From Candidatus Zixiibacteriota bacterium (lineage in GTDB: Bacteria; RBG-13-66-14; B26-G2; WVWN01), in NCBI GenBank assembly GCA_011773985.1, contig WVWN01000057.1, forward strand, positions 1-55,381: 55,381 nt of DNA, written 5' to 3'. A program made the translations under genes and the position numbers. Within the stretch, counting starts at the first letter, position 1; every line of letters starts with the position of its first letter. The notes under the pieces are model-generated. The model was not told the origin of the DNA and ran no database searches. It worked only from the letters and a program-made list of their open reading frames with translations. Shown piece after piece: positions 29,484 through 38,107 of this stretch.

Positions 29484-30290
29484 TCACTTGAGTAAAGCCT
29501 TGACCTTACCGAGCGACGCCGGCTTCACGCCGAGGTAGTGGGGGCAGTGGAAGACCCAGATGTACTCGTCGGGCGTGCCGCCCGAGTTGCTTACGTAGAG
29601 GTAATCGCCCCAGTAAGCGATGCCGTAGCAGTTCAATATCGTAGCCCACTTAGGATGCCGGAACGAATAGGTCATCTTATGCGTATTGGGGTCTATGGCG
29701 TTGATCCAATCGGTGCTGTAGTCCGCGCACCAGATTAGTTTGTTGTTGTAATCCCAGGCTTGGTCGTAGACATAGTTGTAAGTATGCATGGACCAAGAGG
29801 ATACCAAGGTGCCCGTTAAAGTCGATTTCCAGAAGTCGCCGTCGAGGTCGCTCTGGTAGATGTAGTTCCCGGCGGAGGTACCGTTGTGGTCCACGCAAAG
29901 GCCGTAGCGGGTGTCGGCCTTGGCGTAGGTCCAGGTACTGAGCAGGCTGCCGTCGGAGGCGCGGAACCTGTTGACGTAGTCGCGAGAGTAGTTGTTGCCG
30001 TAGATGTAGCCCGTTCCGTCGTAGCATATGCCGCGGGTGTATTGCGGGTAGGTGGGGCCGGGGGCGGGATACGAGCTCACGAAGGCCCCGTTCGACTTCC
30101 TCATCCTGAGTATGGGATACCTGTAGGTTGCATTATAGTAGAAAGAGTAGAGGTAGTTGGCGTCCGCCGCTAAGCCGTAGTGGGTGCTCGAGCCGACGTT
30201 ACCGAACGAAGCCACCAGGTCGCCCAACTTGGCCGAGGCGCCACCGGCCAACAGCGCGAGGGCCAAAATAACCAGTATGCTCTTCCGCAA
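29484..30290 (-). CDS. secreted TGS-repeat propeller protein, type A (first copy), with GKVKA tail
   Basis: A 268-residue protein with a signal peptide (residues 1-20). Nearly collinear with the 27181 protein: LGDLVASF, SNGAFVSSY, SDGSLLSTW, LTGTLVSSW and TYSFRHP mark the blades, and the end is VKPASLGKVKALLK. The start is TTG behind GGAGG, as in its twin. The two copies diverge mostly in exposed-looking Tyr/Asp loops. It follows the glycosyltransferase gene by about 80 bases but has its own promoter. Function unknown. Confidence 0.83.
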   Translation of the reverse strand: MRKSILVILALALLAGGASAKLGDLVASFGNVGSSTHYGLAADANYLYSFYYNATYRYPILRMRKSNGAFVSSYPAPGPTYPQYTRGICYDGTGYIYGNNYSRDYVNRFRASDGSLLSTWTYAKADTRYGLCVDHNGTSAGNYIYQSDLDGDFWKSTLTGTLVSSWSMHTYNYVYDQAWDYNNKLIWCADYSTDWINAIDPNTHKMTYSFRHPKWATILNCYGIAYWGDYLYVSNSGGTPDEYIWVFHCPHYLGVKPASLGKVKALLK

Positions 30291-30320
30291 AGTAAATCAC
30301 CTCCCTGTATATTTTTAGTT

Positions 30321-30348
30321 TTTATAACGGTAATAGATTTCTCGTCAA
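30321..30348 (-). promoter_or_regulatory. promoter of the 29484 gene
   Basis: On the minus strand TTGACG (30348-30343), 16 bases, TATAAA (30326-30321). It overlaps the box conserved with the 27181 upstream region (AGCTTGCAATT..CGAGAAATCT). Confidence 0.6.
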
Positions 30349-30372
30349 ATTGCAAGCTATTTTTACGCTTAT

Positions 30373-32298
30373 TTAGGTATTAGATTTTTCCCGTTTATTC
30401 GGGCCGCCGCCCTCGTAAATGTCCACAACGTCATAACTGTCGGTATAATAATATGTCGGCGGCCCGGCCGCGCGCCAATCGCTCGCGAACGGTACGTAGA
30501 TTATTCCCGAGGCGGCGATTTCGTATTTTCGCCCGGCCGTCTCGAGGCTGAGGGCGTCGAGGCCGTAGGGGGCGTCGCCGGCGAACGCGACGACTACGGG
30601 CCACGGCGGCGCCAGGCCCAGCTCGGGAGGGCATTCGAGGCGGGCCCTTCCCGCCCCCCACTTTTTCGCGGCGTAAATCCGTAAGCCGGCCCGGGTTTTT
30701 TCGCCCGCGAGTAAGACGCCGGCGCCTTTCTTCGAGACCATCGGCAGCGCCGCGTCGGCTTCCTCCCAATAAAAAGCTTGCCACCCGCCGACGTGGAGCC
30801 GCGGAAATATCCTAAGGGGCGCGGCGTCCCCCGCGACCGCGACGAAGCGTCCCCCCGGCTCCAACGCCGCGAGCTCGCGGCCCAGGAACTCGCCGGGTAC
30901 GAACCGTTTCCTGAACTCGGGCCTGAAGTCTATGCCCGGGAAGGGGTTTATTAGGTACGTTCGGCCGGCCGGTTTCTCGCGCAACGGCGGCCCGCCGCGC
31001 TCGCCGAACGGCGTAAGGCCTTCGCGCGGGAAATTCTCGACGGCGCGGGCCCAATCGTCCGAGACGATGCAATGATGCGAAAGGTCCGGCCGCGCGCGAA
31101 GGACGAAGTGGTAATAGGCGAACGGCATGAAGAAACAATGTTCGCCCACGACGGCGCCCTCGTAGGCCAACGTTTTGTTGGCCTCCACGACGAAGGACGC
31201 CCGGCCGCGGTCGTGATGGTGGTCGGCGAGGGGGTAATTGTGGGCGACGTTATACAGGGGCAACGTAAACGCTGCCAACGTGACGGCGGCGGCGCCGTAG
31301 CGGACGCGCCGTCCGAGCGAGTAGACGGCGTTGGCGCCCAGCGCGGCCAGCGTGAAAATTAAGGCGAGCGGTATTTGGAGGTACGGTTGCGTCTCGGCGC
31401 CGGCGAAGTTTCCGTAAAGCGCCAGGAAGAGCGCCAACGTTACCACGAGGCCGGCCGTTAACGACGCGCGTCTTTTGTTGCGCAGCGACGCCCCTATGCC
31501 CACCAGCGCCAAGGCCAGCGCGCCGTATTTAACCTCGAAGATCAAATTCGAGACGACGTACTTCCAGATAATTCTTTCCTCGGGCGCGCCCGCGGGAAAG
31601 CCGCCGTACCGGCGGTAGTCCAATACCCACGTCGCCTCTTTGACGAACGTCGACGAGCTCATCCATTCGTCTTGGTCGCCGAAATACCCCCATCGGACCG
31701 CGAGCATTAAGTAGACGGATAGGCCGAGGGCGAAAAATAACGCTGTGGCCGCGAGCCTTTTGTTCCGAAGTAGAAAGTAGCTTAGAAGTAGCCAGGCGCC
31801 GAAGAGCACGAAGCTCGTGCGGTTGCCGAGGGCGAGGCCGAAGATGAAGGCCGCGGCGAGGTAGTATCTGCCGTCGCCCCGGCGAACGGCCGCAACGGCG
31901 AGCCAGAGGATGAGGGCCGCGGTTAAGACCTCGACGTTATATACTTCCGGCCCGGCGGCGGCCCAATTCCAGAAGGCGGGCGTGAACGCGAAAGCGAGCG
32001 CCACGGGCGCCGCGACGGCGGCGTGCGCGCCGAGCTCCCGCCAGGCGAGGTATAATACGGCGACCGCGGCGGCCGCGAACAGCGCGTTTAGAAGGCCGGC
32101 GAGGTAGACGGGCGAGGGTCCCGGCAGGTGGGGTAAGAAGTAAAGTTGGTTGGGAAAGGGGTAGCCCGGGAAGTGGCCGGGGGCGAGGAAGGCCGGGCAC
32201 GTGGCGAATTCGGCGAGGTCGCTAAACGATATCGCGGGCCGTAAGCAGAAGACGTACGCCACCGCGCAAACGGCGAACAGCGCCGCCGGTATCAGCAA
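30373..32298 (-). CDS. DUF2723-type (GT-C fold) membrane glycosyltransferase
   Basis: A 641-residue polytopic protein with about ten membrane helices in the first 380 residues and a soluble C-terminal part. The first loop has DLAEFATCPAFLAPGHFPGYPF, where the acidic residues and the PGH(F/P)PGYP phrase are the DUF2723 signature; this group resembles protein O-mannosyltransferases. It probably transfers a sugar from a lipid carrier to an exported acceptor. It lies directly upstream of four secreted propeller genes on the same strand, so these could be its substrates (an inference). The apparent start is TTG without a good ribosome site; the frame is open further upstream. Confidence 0.8.
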   Translation of the reverse strand: MLIPAALFAVCAVAYVFCLRPAISFSDLAEFATCPAFLAPGHFPGYPFPNQLYFLPHLPGPSPVYLAGLLNALFAAAAVAVLYLAWRELGAHAAVAAPVALAFAFTPAFWNWAAAGPEVYNVEVLTAALILWLAVAAVRRGDGRYYLAAAFIFGLALGNRTSFVLFGAWLLLSYFLLRNKRLAATALFFALGLSVYLMLAVRWGYFGDQDEWMSSSTFVKEATWVLDYRRYGGFPAGAPEERIIWKYVVSNLIFEVKYGALALALVGIGASLRNKRRASLTAGLVVTLALFLALYGNFAGAETQPYLQIPLALIFTLAALGANAVYSLGRRVRYGAAAVTLAAFTLPLYNVAHNYPLADHHHDRGRASFVVEANKTLAYEGAVVGEHCFFMPFAYYHFVLRARPDLSHHCIVSDDWARAVENFPREGLTPFGERGGPPLREKPAGRTYLINPFPGIDFRPEFRKRFVPGEFLGRELAALEPGGRFVAVAGDAAPLRIFPRLHVGGWQAFYWEEADAALPMVSKKGAGVLLAGEKTRAGLRIYAAKKWGAGRARLECPPELGLAPPWPVVVAFAGDAPYGLDALSLETAGRKYEIAASGIIYVPFASDWRAAGPPTYYYTDSYDVVDIYEGGGPNKREKSNT

Positions 32299-32481
32299 CG
32301 CCGGCGTTCTTGGAGATTTAAGGCTTTCCCTTATTTTATATTCCCTTTCCCCGTAACCCGGGTCCGAAGATAGCCCTTTTTATTTCGTTAACCGAAATTA
32401 GTTTAGGACGGGAAAGCGCCCGTGTCAATCGGCGCGTTTCTCGCGCGATTGCCCGTTACCTACGTTTTAATCGGACGAATA

Positions 32482-32510
32482 TTGCGCGCCCGTATGGTAT
32501 GTGCTACAAT
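32482..32510 (+). promoter_or_regulatory. promoter of the trpS operon
   Basis: TTGCGC (32482-32487), 17 bases, TACAAT (32505-32510). The start near 32517 lies 19 bases before the ATG at 32536 and excludes the longer frame from 32422. Confidence 0.7.
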
Positions 32511-32535
32511 CGCGGAAAATCACGACTGGGTTTTT

Positions 32536-33534
32536 ATGGCGAACGAGAAGAAGGGTACGATCCTTTCCGGCATGCGTCCTACCGGGCCGCTCCACCTGGG
32601 GAACTTGGTCGGCGCCCTGGTTAATTGGGTAGCCCTCCAGGATGAATACGACTGCTTCTACGAGGTCGCCGACCTCCACGCCCTTACGGACCGAACCGAC
32701 ACCTCGGCCATAGCCAAGGACCGCATAGAAGTCCTCCTCGATTGGCTTGCCGCCGGCCTCGACCCCGAGCGCTCGGTCCTCTTCGTCCAATCGGAAGTTC
32801 CGGAGCACGCTCAGCTCTATACGTTATTGGGTATGTTCATTCCGGTTTCGTGGCTCGAGCGCGTGCCGACGTACAAGGAGAAGATCAAGGAATTGGGCTT
32901 GGGCGAATCGGCCTCCTTCGGCCTTCTGGGCTACCCGGTCTTGCAGGCGGTAGATATTTTGATTTACAAGGCCGACGCGGTGCCGGTGGGCGAAGACCAA
33001 CTCCCGCACCTCGAGATGAGCCGCGAAATGGCGCGCCGTTTTAACTATCTATTCGGCGACGTTTTCGTCGAGCCGCGAGCCCTACTCACCAAGGCGGCGC
33101 GGCTACCCGGCGTCGACGGCCGCAAAATGTCGAAGTCTTACGATAACGCCATTTATATCAAGGACCCCCCGGCGGAAGTCGAGAAAAAAGTGAAAACGAT
33201 GTTCACCGACCCGAAGCGCGTCTACCGCCGCGACCCGGGGCATCCCGACGAGTGCAACGTTTACTTCTACCGCCGCCTTTTCGAAGCCGTCGACGCGGAG
33301 GAAATTTACGAGGATTGTAAGAACGCGCGCATCGGTTGCACCGATTGCAAGCTCGCGCTCGCCAAGGCGCTTAACGTCTACCTCGAGCCTATCAGGAGGG
33401 AGCGCGCGGCGTTGAGCGAACGGCCGGATTATTTGAACGATATATTCGACGAGGGGGCGCGCCGCGCGCGTGAAGTGGCGGAACGGACCCGCGACGAGGC
33501 GTACGAGGCGGCGCGCATTTTGCGGGAAAAGTAA
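32536..33534 (+). CDS. trpS: tryptophanyl-tRNA synthetase
   Basis: Charges tRNA-Trp. 332 residues, normal for the class Ic enzyme. The HIGH-type motif is PTGPLHLGN (15-23) and the KMSKS loop is at residues 197-201 (GRKMSKSYDNAI). The N-terminus GTILSGMRPTG is typical. The start was set by the promoter and by homology; the 38 extra residues of the longest frame are not part of it. It leads a run of seven housekeeping genes. Confidence 0.97.
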   Translation: MANEKKGTILSGMRPTGPLHLGNLVGALVNWVALQDEYDCFYEVADLHALTDRTDTSAIAKDRIEVLLDWLAAGLDPERSVLFVQSEVPEHAQLYTLLGMFIPVSWLERVPTYKEKIKELGLGESASFGLLGYPVLQAVDILIYKADAVPVGEDQLPHLEMSREMARRFNYLFGDVFVEPRALLTKAARLPGVDGRKMSKSYDNAIYIKDPPAEVEKKVKTMFTDPKRVYRRDPGHPDECNVYFYRRLFEAVDAEEIYEDCKNARIGCTDCKLALAKALNVYLEPIRRERAALSERPDYLNDIFDEGARRAREVAERTRDEAYEAARILREK

Positions 33535-33546
33535 CGCGTCGCGACG

Positions 33547-34251
33547 ATGGACTACCGCGTAAAGCTGCCCGTTTACGAGGGCCCGCTCGACCTCCTGTTG
33601 TTCCTCATCCAGAAGGATGAGATCGACATCTACGATATTCCCATCTCGCGCATAACGGAACAGTACGTCGCTTACCTCGAGTTGATGCAGGAACTCAACC
33701 TCGCCTTGGCGGGGGAGTTCTTCGTTATGGCCGCGACCCTTATGGAAATAAAATCGGCCATGCTTTTGCCGCGGGCCGAGGTTCCGGCGGGCGAAGAGAT
33801 GGAGGACCCGCGCGCGGCCCTCGTTGCCCGGTTGCTCGAATACCGGAAGTATAAAAGCGCCGCGGGCACACTTTCCCGCCGGGAAGCGGAACAGGATTTA
33901 AAATATCCCGCGGGGGGCGACGGCCGCTTAGGCGATACGGCCGCCGTCGGCGGATCGATCTTCGTACTATTGAACGCGCTTCGCGACGTGCTCGCCCGCG
34001 CTCCGGAGGCGCGCGAGGTCGTTCCGGGGCGCCGCGGCCCGACGTTGGAACAACAGATCGATTATTTGCGGGACCGCCTTAAGGGCGCCGGCGGCCGCGT
34101 TCGCTTCGAGGACCTTTTTGAAGGGGCCCGCATCGTGATCGTGATAACTTTCCTCGCTCTGCTCGAGCTCTTACGGGCCGGCGAGTGTCGCGTAAGGCAA
34201 GACCGCACGTTCGGACAGATATGGGTATACCCCACGTTGGCGCTGGTATGA
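33547..34251 (+). CDS. scpA: segregation and condensation protein A
   Basis: Kleisin subunit of the SMC-ScpAB condensin. 234 residues with the ScpA start YEGPLDLLLFLIQKDEIDIYDIPIS (about 9-33), the MAATLMEIKSAMLLP helix and a C-terminal winged helix ending in FGQIWVYP. It overlaps scpB by four bases (ATGA). Confidence 0.96.
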   Translation: MDYRVKLPVYEGPLDLLLFLIQKDEIDIYDIPISRITEQYVAYLELMQELNLALAGEFFVMAATLMEIKSAMLLPRAEVPAGEEMEDPRAALVARLLEYRKYKSAAGTLSRREAEQDLKYPAGGDGRLGDTAAVGGSIFVLLNALRDVLARAPEAREVVPGRRGPTLEQQIDYLRDRLKGAGGRVRFEDLFEGARIVIVITFLALLELLRAGECRVRQDRTFGQIWVYPTLALV

Positions 34252-34784
34252 ACGCGAACGAAGACGAAAAGGACCTGCCCCTTAAAAACGTCGTAGAGGC
34301 GGTTTTATTCGTGACGCCCGACCCTTTACCTTTGAGGAAACTCGGGGGTATCGTAGGCGCGTCGCCCGACGAGTTAAAACCGATAATAAGACGACTTCAG
34401 CTCGAGTACGAAGGCCGCGGCGTCGAACTCGCTCTCGTAGCGGGCGGGTACCGGTTCTACTCGCGTCCCGAATACGCGCGTTGGGCAGAGAAAATCCTTC
34501 CCGTCGAAAAAGGGTCCCGTTTGAGCCGTGCCGCGGTCGAGACGCTGGCCATTATCGCCTATTGCCAGCCGGTAACGCGCGTCGCGGTGGAGGAGGTCCG
34601 CGGCGTTAAGTGCGACAGCGTCTTGAAGACTTTGCTCGAGAAAAAGTTTATCGCGACGCACGGCCGCGAGGATGCGCCTGGGCGTCCCTTCCGATACCGC
34701 ACGACGAAGAAATTCCTCCAGCACTTCGGCCTTGCCGGCCTCGACGACCTTCCCTCGTTGGAAGAAACCGATAGCGGGACTTAG
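34248..34784 (+). CDS. scpB: segregation and condensation protein B
   Basis: Partner of ScpA in the condensin complex. 178 residues, two winged-helix domains: NVVEAVLFVTPDPLPLRKL and the second with LSRAAVETLAIIAYCQPVTRVAVEEVRGV, the most conserved block of ScpB. I chose the ATG overlapping the scpA stop rather than the longer frame from 34185. Confidence 0.96.
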   Translation: MNANEDEKDLPLKNVVEAVLFVTPDPLPLRKLGGIVGASPDELKPIIRRLQLEYEGRGVELALVAGGYRFYSRPEYARWAEKILPVEKGSRLSRAAVETLAIIAYCQPVTRVAVEEVRGVKCDSVLKTLLEKKFIATHGREDAPGRPFRYRTTKKFLQHFGLAGLDDLPSLEETDSGT

Positions 34785-34785
34785 A

Positions 34786-35508
34786 ATGGAGCGCGGCCGC
34801 GGCATCCGCATTAACCGTTATCTTGCGATGTGCGGCGTTGGCGCCCGGAGGGCCGTCGAGCGGCTCGTCGTGGAAGGCCGCGTCGAGGTAGACGGCGAGG
34901 TGGTTGACGACCTGGCGTTCCGCGTGGCGTCGTCCGCGACCGTTCGCGTGGACGGTAAATTGATAGAGGTCCCGCGGCGCTTTCGTTACGTGGCTTATTA
35001 CAAGCGCCCGGGCGTCCTCACGACGGCGGAGGACCCGTTCCACCGCAAAACGGTCCGCGACGAGCTGCCGCGCGAGCTGCGCGGCCTTAGGGCGGTAGGC
35101 CGCCTGGACGCCGATACCGAGGGTTTGCTCCTTTTAACCGACGACGGTTCCTTCGCCCATCGGGTGGCCCACCCCTCTTTCGGCGTCGTGAAGCGATACG
35201 TCGTGGCCTTGAAGGGCCGAATTAATAAATACGAGGTCGCCGCACTCGAGCGCGGCATCGAACTGTTGGACGGTCGCGTAGGTAAGGTGAAGGTCGATTC
35301 GGTAGGGCGCTGCGGCACCGGCTCGAGCGTTACGCTCAGCGTGGGCTACGGGCGCAAACGCATGATCCGCCAAATGTTCGCGGCGTTGGGGAAAGAGATC
35401 GTTGCGCTTCGGCGCGTCGCCGTCGGGCCGGTAACGCTCGGCGGCCTGAGGCCGGGACGGTGGCGGGACCTTACGCGGGAGGAAGTGACGGCGCTGGGTG
35501 GACCGTAG
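34786..35508 (+). CDS. rluB: RsuA/RluB-family rRNA pseudouridine synthase
   Basis: 241 residues. An N-terminal S4 RNA-binding domain (IRINRYLAMCGVGARRAVERLV, about 7-28) is followed by the synthase domain with the catalytic motif GRLDADTEG (105-113, Asp108) and LLLTDDG. The likely product is 23S rRNA pseudouridine 2605, as for RluB, but RsuA and RluE cannot be excluded by eye. The scpA-scpB-rluB order is widely conserved. The start is one base after the scpB stop. Confidence 0.92.
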   Translation: MERGRGIRINRYLAMCGVGARRAVERLVVEGRVEVDGEVVDDLAFRVASSATVRVDGKLIEVPRRFRYVAYYKRPGVLTTAEDPFHRKTVRDELPRELRGLRAVGRLDADTEGLLLLTDDGSFAHRVAHPSFGVVKRYVVALKGRINKYEVAALERGIELLDGRVGKVKVDSVGRCGTGSSVTLSVGYGRKRMIRQMFAALGKEIVALRRVAVGPVTLGGLRPGRWRDLTREEVTALGGP

Positions 35509-36202
35509 GGGCGGCGAAGAGCCGGTAATCGTGGCGCTGGACGGGCCCGCGGCTTCCGGAAAGAGTACCGTCGGTTTGGCGGTGGCCCGGAGCTTGAAAT
35601 TTAATTTCGTCGAGACCGGCAAGCTCTACCGCGCGCTGGCGTTGAAGGCGCTCCGCGAGGGGTTGGCCCTCGACGACGGCCCGGCGCTGGCGAGGCTTTT
35701 CGGCGGTACGCGGGTAACGTACGAGTTTCGAGGCGGCAAGGCCGTCGTCGAGGTGGACGGCGAAGACGTCGCGGCCGAGCTCGCCCGGGCGGAAGTGGCG
35801 GAGGCGGCGTCGGCGATATCCGCTATCGGCGAGGTCCGGGAGGTATTATTGCCGCTGCAGCGGGCGCTGGCGAGGGCGCCGGGCGTCGTCGTGGAAGGGC
35901 GCGACATCGGGAGCGTCGTTTTCCCGAACGCCACTTATAAATTCTACCTGGACGCGTCCGTCGCCGAACGGGCCCGACGCCGGGCGCGGGATTTCGCCGC
36001 GGCCGGACAAAACGTGGATATCGGCGAGGTGGAGCGGGGTTTGGCCGCGCGCGACGAGCGGGACGCGGCGCGCGAGGCGGCCCCTCTCCGGCGCGCGGAA
36101 GACGCCGTCTACGTCGATACGACTGACGTCGCCTTCGACGAGGTCGTGAGTTTTATCGTAAATTATGTCCGTAACGCGGAGGAGGCGCGCGCGGAGCGGT
36201 GA
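35498..36202 (+). CDS. cmk: cytidylate kinase
   Basis: Phosphorylates CMP and dCMP. 234 residues with the P-loop GPAASGKST (16-24), ETGKLYRALAL in place of the usual TGAMYRA, VVVEGRDIGSVVFPNA and the RARRRARDF lid. The GTG start lies 11 bases inside rluB; the ALDGPAASGKST strand begins a few residues later as expected. Confidence 0.95.
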   Translation: MDRRGGEEPVIVALDGPAASGKSTVGLAVARSLKFNFVETGKLYRALALKALREGLALDDGPALARLFGGTRVTYEFRGGKAVVEVDGEDVAAELARAEVAEAASAISAIGEVREVLLPLQRALARAPGVVVEGRDIGSVVFPNATYKFYLDASVAERARRRARDFAAAGQNVDIGEVERGLAARDERDAAREAAPLRRAEDAVYVDTTDVAFDEVVSFIVNYVRNAEEARAER

Positions 36203-36885
36203 GGCGTATTGACGTTGGGCATATTCTGCGGGCCGTGCTCTGGCGTGTTTCCCATTTCTTTATCGCCTGGCCGTTGGCTAAGATATTGTTCGATTTCGAG
36301 ACGCGCGGCTTGGAACATTTGCCGCTGCGGGGGGGCGTATTGGCGGCGGCCAACCACGCCTCGTACCTCGACCCGCCGCTGTTGGGCAACGCGACGCCCC
36401 GCGTAATGTACTATATGGCGCGCGCCGACCTTTTCGCCGGTAAATTCTCCGGCGCTTTTATAAGGGCTTGGGGGGCGTTCCCGATAAGACGGGATGTGTG
36501 GTCCGCGGGCGGGTTGAAAGAGGCGCTCCGCAAACTCGACGAGGGTAAACTCGTTATGTATTTTCCGGAGGGGACGCGCACGTACGACGGGAATCTCCGC
36601 AGGCCGATGGTGGGCGCGGGTCTGTTGGCGTATCTGGCGAGAGCGCCCGTCGTCCCGGTTTACACGGACGGGACGTTCGAGGTACTGCCCCGGCGCGCGA
36701 AGGGGCCGCGCTTGGCCAAGATAACGGTGTCCTTCGGCCCGCCCGTCGATTTGAAGCGGCATCGCGCGATGCCTCCCTCAAAGGAGACCTACGTTGCCGT
36801 CGCGGACGAGATTATGGCGGGCATCGCGGCGTTGCGCGAAAAATCGCTTGGGGAAAAGGAAGGCCCGGTCGAGAGACAAGTATGA
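36199..36885 (+). CDS. plsC: 1-acyl-sn-glycerol-3-phosphate acyltransferase
   Basis: Makes phosphatidic acid. 228 residues with one N-terminal membrane-associated segment, the catalytic NHASYLD (His53, Asp58) and FPEGTR (122-127). Start GTG overlaps the cmk stop by four bases. A cmk-plsC-ispH order is common in several phyla. Confidence 0.94.
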   Translation: MRRIDVGHILRAVLWRVSHFFIAWPLAKILFDFETRGLEHLPLRGGVLAAANHASYLDPPLLGNATPRVMYYMARADLFAGKFSGAFIRAWGAFPIRRDVWSAGGLKEALRKLDEGKLVMYFPEGTRTYDGNLRRPMVGAGLLAYLARAPVVPVYTDGTFEVLPRRAKGPRLAKITVSFGPPVDLKRHRAMPPSKETYVAVADEIMAGIAALREKSLGEKEGPVERQV

Positions 36886-37766
36886 AGGTTATTGTAGCCT
36901 CTGAAGCCGGTTTTTGTTACGGCGTAAAGCGCGCTACGAAGGCGGCGTTCGAGGCCGCGGCTTCCGCAGCGGGGCCGGTCTACACGTTGGGGGAATTGAT
37001 CCACAACCCACAAGTGGTAGCCCGGTTGGAGGAGGTGGGCGTTCGCGCCGCGCGTGACGTCGCCGACGTCGGCGCGGCGACGGTCATAATACGTTCGCAC
37101 GGTTTGCCGCCGGCCGCCGTCGAGGCGCTGACGGCGCAGGGGGCGCGCGTCCTCGACCTGACTTGCCCGACGGTCAAGGCGGTGCAACAACGCGCCGGCG
37201 CGCTGGCCGCCGAGGGTTACAAGGTCATCATTGTGGGCGACCGGGACCACCCGGAGGTCGAGGCGATAGCGGGTTGCGCCGGCCCGGCCGCGATTATAGT
37301 CAATTCGGAGGAGGAGGCCGCGGCCGTACCGTGCGCCGACAAAATAGGCGTCGTGATGCAGACGACGCATATGGCCGCGGCGTGTCTTCGTATCGTAGCC
37401 GCCTTGCTCGATAAGGCCCCGGAAGTGCGCATTTTTAATACGCTCTGTGATGCGACGGCCAGGAGCCAAAAGGCCGCCCTTCGACTCGCGGCCGAGGTCG
37501 ACGTTATGGTGGTTGTGGGCGGACGAAACAGCGCGAATACCGGCCGCCTGGCCGAGATATGCCGGGCCTCGGGCGCCGAGACGCACCACGTCGAAACCGC
37601 GAGCGAACTCCGCGCGGAATGGCTCGAGGGCGTCGCCGCGGTGGGCGTGACGGCCGGGACCTCCACCCCCGATTGGTTGATCGAAGAGGTCGTGGCAAAG
37701 TTGAGCGCGTGGTCGGCGGAAAGCGACGATGTCGCCCGTAGAAGACGGACGCGCTCACACAATTAG
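36882..37766 (+). CDS. ispH: 4-hydroxy-3-methylbut-2-enyl diphosphate reductase
   Basis: Last step of the MEP isoprenoid pathway; an iron-sulfur enzyme. 294 residues with cluster ligands Cys12 (GFCYGVKRA), Cys95 (LTCPTV) and Cys189 (NTLCDAT), His41, His73 (RSHG), His123 and Glu125. The GTSTPDWLIEEV ending is typical. It is the last gene of the packed operon; the S1 domain often fused or adjacent in other bacteria is absent. Confidence 0.96.
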   Translation: MKVIVASEAGFCYGVKRATKAAFEAAASAAGPVYTLGELIHNPQVVARLEEVGVRAARDVADVGAATVIIRSHGLPPAAVEALTAQGARVLDLTCPTVKAVQQRAGALAAEGYKVIIVGDRDHPEVEAIAGCAGPAAIIVNSEEEAAAVPCADKIGVVMQTTHMAAACLRIVAALLDKAPEVRIFNTLCDATARSQKAALRLAAEVDVMVVVGGRNSANTGRLAEICRASGAETHHVETASELRAEWLEGVAAVGVTAGTSTPDWLIEEVVAKLSAWSAESDDVARRRRTRSHN

Positions 37767-37767
37767 C

Positions 37768-37797
37768 TTGCCCACACGCGCATACATTTGTTAATAT
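37768..37797 (+). promoter_or_regulatory. candidate promoter of the small membrane-protein cluster
   Basis: TTGCCC (37768-37773), 18 bases, TAATAT (37792-37797). The predicted start near 37804 abuts the ATG at 37805. Confidence 0.5.
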
Positions 37798-37804
37798 TAT
37801 CCGG

Positions 37805-38086
37805 ATGAGCGAGGGCGTTTGGCGAGCGTTGTCGTACGTCGCTTTTCTGGGCCTGTTCGTACATCTTTACGGCCGGGGCGACGTCGCCCGGCACGGCCGG
37901 CGAGGTTTCGTTATATTCATATGGGAGGTCGTGGCGTTAATATTGATCGACGTAATCCGCATCAGCCTCGGTTGGCCGGCGGCGGTATTCGTCCCCGTAC
38001 TGGGGGTCGTCGCCTTAGGGAACTGCCTTTTAATCGTGCGGGCCGTCAAGAGTGGTGGGCCTAAATCCGATTTGATGTGGTCTTAG
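37805..38086 (+). CDS. small membrane protein of unknown function
   Basis: 93 residues, with about three hydrophobic segments (about 10-22, 36-54 and 58-78) separated by short charged loops (RGDVARHGRR; AVKSGG). There is no ribosome site; the promoter places the 5' end of the mRNA at the start codon, so it may be leaderless. It precedes two Tic20-like genes and a TM2 gene. I do not recognise the family. Confidence 0.6.
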   Translation: MSEGVWRALSYVAFLGLFVHLYGRGDVARHGRRGFVIFIWEVVALILIDVIRISLGWPAAVFVPVLGVVALGNCLLIVRAVKSGGPKSDLMWS

Positions 38087-38107
38087 ACAATTCACCGGAG
38101 GGAGAGC

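Noticed and set aside
26087-30290. Array of similar genes considered as CRISPR-like or transposon-borne repeats
   Set aside because: The repeats are whole genes with their own promoters and terminators; no short direct repeats with spacers, no terminal inverted repeats or transposase.
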